DNA of 5,868 nt, taken from NCBI GenBank assembly GCA_947451735.1, contig CANGAY010000058.1, positions 1 through 5,868 on the forward strand, in the 5' to 3' direction. A model generated the notes under the pieces. That model was given only the letters and a program-made list of their open reading frames with translations. It made no database searches and had not been told where the DNA came from. A program made the translations under genes and the position numbers. Positions 1 to 5,142 of the stretch are shown one piece after another. The stretch is from Actinomycetota bacterium (GTDB taxonomy: Bacteria > Actinomycetota > Thermoleophilia > Miltoncostaeales > Miltoncostaeaceae). How positions within the stretch are numbered: the stretch's first letter is position 1; every line of letters begins with the position of its first letter.

Positions 1-1
1 C

Positions 2-481
2 AAGCACTTCCCGGGGTTCGGGCTCGCACGGGTCAACACCGACAACGCGCCGGTGCGCATCACGGCGCCCCGGGCGCAGCTCATGGCCCAACTCGCGCCG
101 TTCCGTCAGGCCATCGGCGCCGGGGTGCCCATGGTGCTGGTGTCGTCAGCCATCTACCCGGCGCTGGCCCCGCAGCCGGCCCTGTTGTCGAAGGCCGTGG
201 CGGCCACGCTGCTGCGCGGCACGCTCGGGTTCAGGGGCGTGACGGTGAGCGACGCCATCGACGCCGCGGCGCTCCGCCCGTGGGGCGGCACCCGCGGAGC
301 CGCCGGGCGCGCGGCGGCCGCGGGCATGGACCTGGTGCTGGTGTCGGGCACCGAGGCATCGGCCCGTCAGGCGCAGGCCGGGGTTGCCGCGGCCATCGCG
401 GCGGGCGCGCTCTCGCGCAGCGACGCCCAGACGTCGCTCAACCGCGTGCTTGCCCTCAGGCGCCATCCCGCGACGGGATAG
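2..481 (+). CDS. Glycoside hydrolase family 3 protein, 3' part (beta-N-acetylhexosaminidase/NagZ-like)
   Basis: This is the C-terminal 159 residues of a GH3 barrel enzyme; the 5' end lies outside the window. The frame is open from base 2 and ends at TAG 479-481. The visible part opens with KHFPGFG (residues 1-7), the GH3 signature loop, and continues through an 'LRGTLGFRGVTVSDAID' segment. Asp84 of the visible part (codon 251-253) in VSDAID sits at the position of the GH3 nucleophile. Known GH3 NagZ enzymes remove N-acetylhexosamine from glycosides or cell-wall muropeptides; whether this protein does so is inference. NagZ proteins carry D-[ST]-H shortly after the KHFPGHG loop. Here the aligned residues read N-T-D, so the catalytic-dyad His is not present, which leaves the substrate open. 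The protein ends soon after the barrel, so no C-terminal GH3 domain is fused. Its 3' end overlaps the convergent minus-strand glycosidase gene by 26 bases. Confidence 0.88.
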   Translation, partial: KHFPGFGLARVNTDNAPVRITAPRAQLMAQLAPFRQAIGAGVPMVLVSSAIYPALAPQPALLSKAVAATLLRGTLGFRGVTVSDAIDAAALRPWGGTRGAAGRAAAAGMDLVLVSGTEASARQAQAGVAAAIAAGALSRSDAQTSLNRVLALRRHPATG

Positions 482-1706
482 GGGCCCGATCCAGCCATGC
501 CGCCAGTGCCATCACCACTGCCTGGCAGCTGAACGCCCGCGCCCCGAGCCCGGTGCCGTCGAGCGGGTCGGTGTACTCCCTGAAGCCCTGCGCATCGAGA
601 CGCTCCTCGATGCGCGCCACGAGCATCGCCGCCTCCGCGTGCGCACCCAGGCGCAACAGGCCCGGCACCACGAACGGGGGCGTGAACGGCCAGGACGGCC
701 CACGCCAGTAGTGCGGCACCACGCGCCCGTCGCCGCGCATGAACCGGGGGTCGGACACGCTCACCGACGGCACGGGGTGCGGCGGGTGGAAGCGGTCGAC
801 GGCCAGAATCCACTCGTGCAGCAGGCGCTGTGAGATTGCGTCGGGCAGGTCGGGCAGTGCGATCGGTGCGATGCCCTGCCACACGTCGCACGGCAGGTGC
901 GTGCCGTCCGGCTGGGTGGTGCGGAAGATGCCGGCGGCGTCGTCCCACAGGAATCGCACCATGGCCTGGGTGATCTCGCGCGCGCGGTCGCGTGCGCCCG
1001 GGTGCCCCAGCGCGGCGAGCCCCAGATGTCCCAGGGCCCAGGACGTGTTGACCAGGGGGCAGGCGACGTTGAAGGCGCCCGTCTCGCGTGCGCGGCGGAA
1101 TGAGAACCCCCGGCGACGGGCCTCGTGCACCAGTACGGCAAACCCCGGGCCGCCGTGTGCCTTCCAGCCGAGCGGGGTGTCGAACACCGGCGATGCGTCG
1201 CAGCCGGTTTCGTCGGGAAGGATCACCCACGCCAGCCCGGTGTGGTCCACCCGCTCGCGCTCGATCCACTCGTGGAAGTGGGGGATGACCCGCAGGCCCT
1301 CCGCCGCGAAGGCATCGTCGTGCAGGCGCTCCGCGATCTCGGCCCACACCCAGCCCAGGAAGGGTGGCTGGATGGTGGACGTCGTGAGGTCGCGGCGTCG
1401 CGCCACGTTGTAGAAGCCCGCACGCGCCAGACGCACCGGTGCGTCCCAGAAGATTGTGTGCCCGATGAACCCGTCGTCGCGCTGTGCGGCGGCCAGCGAT
1501 CGCACCTCGCGGGCCGCGCGCGCCGGATCCACCTCGTTCCACGCCAGCGCATGCATGAGTGAATCCCAGAACCACTGGTACGGGTACTTCTCGCCGTCGG
1601 GGCAGGTGTAGCCGTAGTCGGCGCCGTTGCGGCCGACACCCTCACGCCAGTTGGCGCCGAGCAGGGCGGTCGCACCCCGTCGCACCCGTGTACGCACTGC
1701 ATGCAT
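456..1706 (-). CDS. GH63/MGH1-like (alpha/alpha)6-barrel glycosidase, probable glucosylglycerate/mannosylglycerate-type hydrolase
   Basis: The product is 416 aa with no signal peptide, so it is probably cytoplasmic. It resembles the small GH63 enzymes that hydrolyse mannosylglycerate or glucosylglycerate (compatible solutes) in Thermus, Rubrobacter and mycobacteria, which are of similar length. Visible marks are YPYQWFWDS (residues 41-49), FIGHTIFW (80-87), PDETGCDASPVFD (164-176), YWRGPSW (333-339) and REYTDPLDGTGLG (376-388). By family comparison Asp170 is the likely general acid and Glu377 the likely base; this is inference. The exact substrate cannot be told from sequence, and another small alpha-glycoside is possible. 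The ATG at 1706 was chosen because it precedes the first conserved segment. No Shine-Dalgarno sequence and no close -10 motif stand in front of it, and GTG codons at residues 4 and 8 are alternatives. The upstream region carries a terminator-like hairpin ending 15 bases before the ATG and a LacI-type operator about 250 bases upstream, which would suit sugar-controlled expression. The stop TGA (458-456) lies inside the GH3 gene. Confidence 0.85.
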   Translation of the reverse strand: MHAVRTRVRRGATALLGANWREGVGRNGADYGYTCPDGEKYPYQWFWDSLMHALAWNEVDPARAAREVRSLAAAQRDDGFIGHTIFWDAPVRLARAGFYNVARRRDLTTSTIQPPFLGWVWAEIAERLHDDAFAAEGLRVIPHFHEWIERERVDHTGLAWVILPDETGCDASPVFDTPLGWKAHGGPGFAVLVHEARRRGFSFRRARETGAFNVACPLVNTSWALGHLGLAALGHPGARDRAREITQAMVRFLWDDAAGIFRTTQPDGTHLPCDVWQGIAPIALPDLPDAISQRLLHEWILAVDRFHPPHPVPSVSVSDPRFMRGDGRVVPHYWRGPSWPFTPPFVVPGLLRLGAHAEAAMLVARIEERLDAQGFREYTDPLDGTGLGARAFSCQAVVMALAAWLDRAPIPSRDGA

Positions 1707-1721
1707 GCCGTGAGCATGCCC

Positions 1722-1761
1722 AAAAAGGCGGGTGGCCGGGCGATTTCTCGCCCGGCTCCAC
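1722..1761 (-). terminator. Terminator-like hairpin with T-tract in front of the GH63 gene (possible attenuator)
   Basis: Read on the minus strand, a perfect 9-bp GC-rich stem (1756-1748 with 1743-1735) closes a GAAA tetraloop. GTG (1761-1759) and CAC (1734-1732) can extend it past a 2-base bulge. TTTTT (1726-1722) follows the stem after eight bases. A second possible stem, GGCGGGT (1866-1860) with ACCCGCC (1733-1727), would end directly at the T-tract and enclose the whole structured region. The hairpin points at the GH63 start codon, 15 bases further on. It could therefore be an attenuator of that gene or the end of a separate minus-strand RNA. The gap between stem and T-tract is longer than in a textbook terminator. 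Confidence 0.5.
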
Positions 1762-1762
1762 T

Positions 1763-1776
1763 CTCCCCGAAGGGAG
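1763..1776 (-). other. Small stable hairpin (UUCG tetraloop on the minus strand)
   Basis: CTCCC (1763-1767) and GGGAG (1772-1776) form a 5-bp stem around four bases. On the minus strand the loop is C(UUCG)G, an exceptionally stable tetraloop. On the + strand it is the less typical CGAA. It lies between the terminator-like hairpin and the 6C-like core and favours a minus-strand transcript here. A 5-bp stem alone could arise by chance in GC-rich DNA. Confidence 0.35.
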
Positions 1777-1783
1777 GCGGTCG

Positions 1784-1855
1784 GCGGTGGATGGCGCTGG
1801 GACCCCCCCGAGTCCCTGCACGTTCAAGCCCCCCCGAGCTCGAAACATCCACCGC
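1784..1855 (+). ncRNA. 6C-like RNA: two stem-loops with C6 loops inside a 10-bp closing stem
   Basis: A perfect 10-bp stem, GCGGTGGATG (1784-1793) with CATCCACCGC (1846-1855), encloses two hairpins. The first is GGGAC/GTCCC (1799-1803, 1812-1816). The second is TTCAAGC/GCTCGAA (1823-1829, 1838-1844; 6 of 7 pairs). Both have the same 8-base loop, CCCCCCGA (1804-1811 and 1830-1837). The 6C RNA class of actinobacteria is defined by two stem-loops that each carry six or more cytosines. In mycobacteria the C-rich loops are reported to pair with G-rich mRNA sites. The match is from memory of the family description; no covariance search was run. The strand follows the C-rich loops. Flanking hairpins with UUCG and GAAA loops and a T-tract argue for transcription on the other strand, so orientation is not settled. 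I see no clear + strand promoter or terminator for it. Confidence 0.6.
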
Positions 1856-1865
1856 ACGTACCCGC

Positions 1866-1902
1866 CATGCGCCTGAGTCCTTTGAGGGGTGCTCAGTGCA
1901 TG
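1866..1902. other. Inverted repeat/hairpin beside the 6C-like core
   Basis: CATGC (1866-1870) plus CTGAG (1873-1877) pair with CTCAG (1892-1896) plus GCATG (1898-1902), giving 10 pairs broken by a small internal loop (GC opposite T). On the minus strand, TACGTT (1913-1908) is a TANNNT -10-like hexamer that would place a transcript start near A1901, at the edge of this hairpin. An RNA starting there and ending at the T-tract near 1722 would be about 180 bases and contain all the hairpins. No -35 match is visible, so this is inference. Confidence 0.3.
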
Positions 1903-1957
1903 CGACGAACGTAACACCACCCGAGATCGCCCGGGGGCGGAACCGCGTTATGTGTCA

Positions 1958-1969
1958 GTAAACGTTTAC
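1958..1969. promoter_or_regulatory. Perfect palindrome resembling a LacI/GalR-family operator
   Basis: GTAAACGTTTAC is a perfect 12-bp palindrome with a central CG, in an AT-richer patch of an otherwise very GC-rich window. It fits the TGTAAACGTTTACA type of site bound by LacI/GalR-family regulators, including cre-like sites; only the first T of that 14-mer is replaced (A). It lies 55 bases upstream of the metal transporter ATG and about 250 bases upstream of the divergent GH63 glycosidase. Control of the glycosidase is the more natural reading, since these regulators usually sense sugars. No regulator gene is in the window. TTTACA (1965-1970), overlapping its right half, could serve as a -35 element for rightward transcription. 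Confidence 0.55.
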
Positions 1970-2009
1970 AAGCGGCCCCAAATTCTCAAACGATTGTCCC
2001 GGCGATCCG

Positions 2010-2015
2010 TAGTCT
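2010..2015 (+). promoter_or_regulatory. -10-like element TAGTCT for the metal transporter gene (leaderless-type)
   Basis: TAGTCT fits the actinobacterial -10 pattern TANNNT and ends 9 bases before the ATG at 2025. A transcript would therefore start at or within a few bases of the start codon. The same spacing is seen before the Rieske-ThDP gene, and a similar one before thrS. No convincing -35 hexamer is visible at the usual distance. GGGGG (2017-2021) before the ATG is an alternative, poor ribosome-binding signal. Confidence 0.45.
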
Positions 2016-2024
2016 CGGGGGCAC

Positions 2025-2729
2025 ATGGCACGGCTGCCCATTCACCGCGAAGAGCACGTGACCGACCGCACCGGATGGCTGCGGGCCGCAGTGCTCGGGG
2101 CCAACGACGGCCTGCTTTCCACCGCCAGCCTCGTGCTCGGTGTTGCCGCGGCCGGCGGCACGCAGGCCGCCGTGCTCACGGCGGGCATTGCGGGGCTGGC
2201 CGCCGGCGCGATGTCGATGGCGTCGGGCGAATACGTGTCGGTGTCATCGCAGCGCGACGCGGAACGGGCCGATCTGGCGCGCGAGGCACGCGAACTGGAG
2301 GATGACCCCGAGGGCGAGCTCGACGAGCTGGCGGGCATCTACGAGGGCAAGGGGCTTCCGCCCGCACTGGCCCGCGAGGTGGCGGAGGAACTGTCGAAGG
2401 GTGACCGTCTGGCCGTGCATGCGCGCGACGAACTGGGTCTCGATCAGGATGCGCTGGCGCGCCCGGTGCAGGCGGCCATCGCATCGGCCATCTCGTTCGC
2501 CATCGGCGCGGCCATTCCCATCATCGTGTGCCTGCCGGGCATGTCGAACGCGGCCCGCATCTGGGGCATCGTCATCACCACCATCATCGGGCTCATGATC
2601 CTGGGCGCGGTGGGTGCGCGACTCGGCCGGGCACCCATGTTCCGGGCGTCGGCGCGCGTGGTGCTGTGGGGCGTGGCGGCGATGGCCGTGACGTCGGCCA
2701 TCGGATTGCTGGTGGGCCAGGCCGTCTAG
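2025..2729 (+). CDS. VIT1/CCC1 family Fe2+/Mn2+ transporter
   Basis: The product is a 234-residue integral membrane protein of the vacuolar iron transporter family, which moves Fe2+ or Mn2+ out of the cytoplasm, probably in exchange for protons. Family marks are RAAVLGANDGLLSTASLVLG (residues 20-39) in the first membrane helix, with Asp28 in the expected transport position, and GAMSMASGEYVSVSSQ (61-76), with Met63, Met65 and Glu69. Hydrophobic helices lie near 19-41, 47-68, 149-171, 179-200 and 209-231, the five expected. Residues 70-145 form a Glu/Asp-rich soluble stretch corresponding to the cytoplasmic metal-binding domain of VIT proteins. No ferritin-like domain is fused. The ATG at 2025 is chosen because a TANNNT element lies 9 bases before it and the conserved HREEHVTDR segment follows soon after. 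The final TAG shares the tetranucleotide CTAG (2726-2729) with the stop of the convergent gene. Metal specificity cannot be decided from sequence. Confidence 0.93.
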   Translation: MARLPIHREEHVTDRTGWLRAAVLGANDGLLSTASLVLGVAAAGGTQAAVLTAGIAGLAAGAMSMASGEYVSVSSQRDAERADLAREARELEDDPEGELDELAGIYEGKGLPPALAREVAEELSKGDRLAVHARDELGLDQDALARPVQAAIASAISFAIGAAIPIIVCLPGMSNAARIWGIVITTIIGLMILGAVGARLGRAPMFRASARVVLWGVAAMAVTSAIGLLVGQAV

Positions 2730-3226
2730 CGGCCGTCGCGCTGGCTGCGATCCCGGCGGGTGCTCGAGGTGATGAGGTCAACCCGCAGGGCCACGGTGAG
2801 GGCATCCACCTTGGCCTCGCCCTCCAGCCGGTCGGCCACGTGCCAGGCCTCCTGCGACAGGTACTCCAGCCGCTCAAGCGCATCGGGCAGGCCGCGCACC
2901 CGCTTCGCCTCGTTCTCGAGGTAGGCGAGGATGTCGGCCTGCTCGTCGGGCGTCCACTTCGGGCGCGTGCCGGGCCACTCGGGATTGCGGGCGATGAGCC
3001 ACCACAGCACCGACAGCAACGGCAGCTTCAGGGCAACCACCACGAACAGCACGTACATGCCCTTGAGCCACCCGGGGCCGCCGATGTTCGGGGTGAGCAT
3101 CACCAGCACGGTGCCGAAGATTGCCATCACCAGCGTCACCAGAATGACCGGGATCACACGGCGGGCGACGGGCTTCGGGGAACTTCCGCAGAGCAGCCAA
3201 CGCAGCATCAGGGCAATGACTAGCAT
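2726..3226 (-). CDS. Unrecognised protein with two membrane helices and a C-terminal helical domain
   Basis: I do not recognise the family. The reading frame encodes 166 aa. Two hydrophobic segments (residues about 24-45 and 56-79) are joined by a short loop with TPNIGGPGW. An NPEW...KWTPDEQADILAYL segment follows, then a charged, probably helical region to about residue 150 and a basic tail. The layout suggests a small membrane-anchored protein whose C-terminal domain faces the cytoplasm. The helix-like composition and clean membrane segments make it a real gene rather than a shadow of the opposite strand. Two starts are possible: ATG at 3226, 11 bases from the divergent thrS ATG, or ATG at 3208 (Met7), which has TAGTCA (3222-3217) 8 bases upstream. 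The second gives 160 aa and fits the leaderless pattern better. The stop TAG (2728-2726) overlaps the transporter's TAG within CTAG. Convergence with a metal transporter gives no real hint of function. Confidence 0.75.
   Translation of the reverse strand: MLVIALMLRWLLCGSSPKPVARRVIPVILVTLVMAIFGTVLVMLTPNIGGPGWLKGMYVLFVVVALKLPLLSVLWWLIARNPEWPGTRPKWTPDEQADILAYLENEAKRVRGLPDALERLEYLSQEAWHVADRLEGEAKVDALTVALRVDLITSSTRRDRSQRDGR
3221..3226 (+). promoter_or_regulatory. -10-like element TAGCAT for thrS, overlapping the divergent gene's start
   Basis: TAGCAT fits TANNNT and ends 11 bases before the thrS ATG at 3238. Its last three bases are the complement of the ATG of the divergent minus-strand gene. 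The core CTAG (3220-3223) is also shared with a minus-strand hexamer, TAGTCA (3222-3217). Divergent initiation from overlapping -10 elements is possible. No -35 match is seen, and no Shine-Dalgarno sequence precedes the ATG. Confidence 0.35.
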
Positions 3227-3237
3227 CCCCCGCCGTC

Positions 3238-5142
3238 ATGCACGTCATTCTTCCGGATGGAACCAACCTCGAACTGCCCGACGGCGCGACCGGCCACGAC
3301 GCCGCCGCGGCCATCGGACCCGGGCTCGCCAAGGCCGCCCTCGCCGTGCGCGTGGGCGATGAGATGCGCGACCTCGCGCGCCCCCTGGCCGACGGCGAGC
3401 AGATCGCCATCGTCACCGGCAAGAGCGGCGACGACCACCTGTATGTGATGCGCCACTCGGCGGCGCACGTGATGGCAGAGGCCGTCATGAGCCTGTTCCC
3501 GGGCACGCGTTTCGGCTTCGGGCCGCCCATCGAGGACGGCTTCTATTACGACTTCGAGCTCGACGCGCCCATCACCGAGGACGACTTCCCGGCCATTGAG
3601 GCCGAGATCAACCGCATCGCCAAGGCGAAGGCGCCATTCGAGCGCAGCGTCATGAGCATCCCCGACGCGGCCGCGTTCTTCGCGGAGCGCGGGCAGCCCT
3701 ACAAGGTCGATCAGGTGGAGGAACTCGGCCGTCAGGGCGAGGCCGACGTGTCGCTGTACCAGGAGCGCGACTTCATCGATCTCTGCCGCGGCCCGCACGT
3801 GCACCACACGGGCAACATCGGCAAGGTCAAACTGCTGTCGGTGGCGGGCGCATACTGGCGCGGCAGCGAGAAGAACCCCATGCTCACCCGCGTGTATGCC
3901 ACGTCGTTCCCGTCGCAGACGGAACTCGACGAGTACCTCGAGCGCATCGAGGCCGCCAAGGCGCGCGACCACCGCCGTGTGGGCCGCGATCTGGGCATCT
4001 TCTACTTCGACGAGGCCGGCCCCGGGTTCCCGTTCTTCCTGCCCAAGGGCATGGTGGTGGTCAACGAGATCCAGTCGGCGCTGCGCACCGAGCTGGAGGC
4101 CATGGGGTACGACGAGATCCGCACCCCCACCATGTTGAGCGACGAGCTGTGGCACCAGAGCGGCCACTACGACAACTACGCCGACAACATGTACTTCACC
4201 GAGGTGGATGGCCAGGGCTTCGCGGTGAAGCCCATGAACTGCCCCGGCGCCTGCCTGGTGTTCCGCTCCACCCGCCGTTCGTACCGTGAGCTGCCGCTGC
4301 GCCTCGCCGAGTTCGGCCACGTGCACCGGCACGAGCTGTCGGGCGTGCTGCACGGCCTGTTCCGCGTGCGCGCGTTCACGCAGGACGACGCCCATGTGTT
4401 CTGCCGCATCGACCAGGTGCAGAGCGAGGTGCGATCCATCCTCGATCTCACCGAGCGCTTCTACGCGCGCTTCGGGTTCGAGGACGTGCGCATGTACCTG
4501 AGCACGCGCCCCGAGAAGGCCACCGGCACGCAGGAGATGTGGGACCGGGCCGAAGAGGCGCTGCGTCTTGCGCTGGGCGACCGCGAGTACGGCATCAAGG
4601 AGGGCGACGGCGCCTTCTACGGCCCGAAGATCGACATCCAGGTCACGGACACCATGGGCCGCTCGTGGCAGCTCGGCACCTGCCAGCTCGACTTCTACAT
4701 GCCGGAGCGCTTCGGGCTGACATACACCTCGGCGGAGGACACCGAGGAGCGCCCGGTCATCATCCATCGCGCCATCACCGGTTCGCTGGAGCGCTTCATC
4801 GGCATCGTGCTGGAGGACACCGGCGGCGACCTGCCGTTCTGGCTGGCCCCCGAGCAGGCGCGCGTCATCCCGGTGAGCGACCGCCATGCGCCGTACGCCG
4901 ACGAGGTGCGGGCCATCCTGCGCGGCGACGGCATCAGGTGCGAGGTTGACGCGCGGTCGGAGAGCATGGGCAAGCGCATCCGCGACGGCGAGCTGGGCAA
5001 GGTGCCGTTCCTGCTGGTGGTGGGCGACCGCGAGGTGGAGACCCGCACGGCGTCGCTGCGTGCCCGTCACGGCGACGTGGAGGGTGACCTGCCGCTCGAC
5101 GGCCTGGCCCACGCGCTGCGCTCGGCGGCAGCCGGGAAGTGA
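3238..5142 (+). CDS. thrS: Threonine--tRNA ligase (ThrRS)
   Basis: This class II aminoacyl-tRNA synthetase charges tRNA-Thr with threonine and edits mischarged serine. It is 634 aa, close to the usual 640. Domains in order are TGS (about 1-61), editing domain (about 62-225), catalytic core (about 240-530) and anticodon-binding domain (about 535-634). Editing-site residues are present: His73 and His77 in HSAAH, and Cys183 and His187 in CRGPH. The catalytic zinc ligands fit Cys335 (KPMNCPG), His386 (TQDDAHVFC) and His510 (VIIHRAITGS). Motif 2 is HVHRHELSG with Arg364, and motif 3 contains GSLERF with Arg519. These positions agree within one residue with the E. coli enzyme. Nothing is missing, so it should be fully active with editing. 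The ATG at 3238 directly begins the TGS domain and follows a TANNNT element by 11 bases. The stop overlaps the next gene by 4 bases. Confidence 0.99.
   Translation: MHVILPDGTNLELPDGATGHDAAAAIGPGLAKAALAVRVGDEMRDLARPLADGEQIAIVTGKSGDDHLYVMRHSAAHVMAEAVMSLFPGTRFGFGPPIEDGFYYDFELDAPITEDDFPAIEAEINRIAKAKAPFERSVMSIPDAAAFFAERGQPYKVDQVEELGRQGEADVSLYQERDFIDLCRGPHVHHTGNIGKVKLLSVAGAYWRGSEKNPMLTRVYATSFPSQTELDEYLERIEAAKARDHRRVGRDLGIFYFDEAGPGFPFFLPKGMVVVNEIQSALRTELEAMGYDEIRTPTMLSDELWHQSGHYDNYADNMYFTEVDGQGFAVKPMNCPGACLVFRSTRRSYRELPLRLAEFGHVHRHELSGVLHGLFRVRAFTQDDAHVFCRIDQVQSEVRSILDLTERFYARFGFEDVRMYLSTRPEKATGTQEMWDRAEEALRLALGDREYGIKEGDGAFYGPKIDIQVTDTMGRSWQLGTCQLDFYMPERFGLTYTSAEDTEERPVIIHRAITGSLERFIGIVLEDTGGDLPFWLAPEQARVIPVSDRHAPYADEVRAILRGDGIRCEVDARSESMGKRIRDGELGKVPFLLVVGDREVETRTASLRARHGDVEGDLPLDGLAHALRSAAAGK

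Noticed and set aside
367..1575. A 402-residue minus-strand frame overlapping the GH63 gene
   Set aside because: It is the shifted-frame shadow of the GH63 gene, dominated by Arg/Gly/Ala/Pro. The GH63 frame carries all the family motifs.
1784..1855. A tRNA, suggested by GTTCAAGCC and the terminal 10-bp stem at about 70 bases
   Set aside because: No T-arm of 5 bp with a 7-base loop lies next to the end stem, no anticodon arm fits, and the two loops are identical C-runs.
1642..1920. A 92-residue minus-strand frame through the intergenic hairpins
   Set aside because: Low-complexity translation of structured non-coding DNA that overlaps the GH63 start in another frame, with no start signal.
1791..1961. 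A possible 56-residue + strand peptide (ATG 1791, TAA 1959-1961) with AGGGAGG 13 bases upstream
   Set aside because: Its codons run through the stems and loops of the structured region and the operator. Composition is Pro/Arg/Thr-rich without a motif, and the spacing from the Shine-Dalgarno-like sequence is too long.
1860..2024. A manganese (yybP-ykoY) riboswitch in front of the metal transporter
   Set aside because: I do not see its conserved loop sequences, and the likely -10 element is only 9 bases from the ATG, leaving no room for a leader.
2528..3223. A 231-residue + strand frame across the 3' end of the transporter and opposite the two-helix protein
   Set aside because: It is His/Gly/Arg-rich with no domain, and it overlaps two better-supported genes.
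3220..5112. A 630-residue open frame on the minus strand, fully antisense to thrS
   Set aside because: It mirrors the codon bias of thrS in GC-rich DNA. Its translation is rich in His, Ala, Val, Leu and Arg with no recognisable motif, and ThrRS on the other strand is certain.
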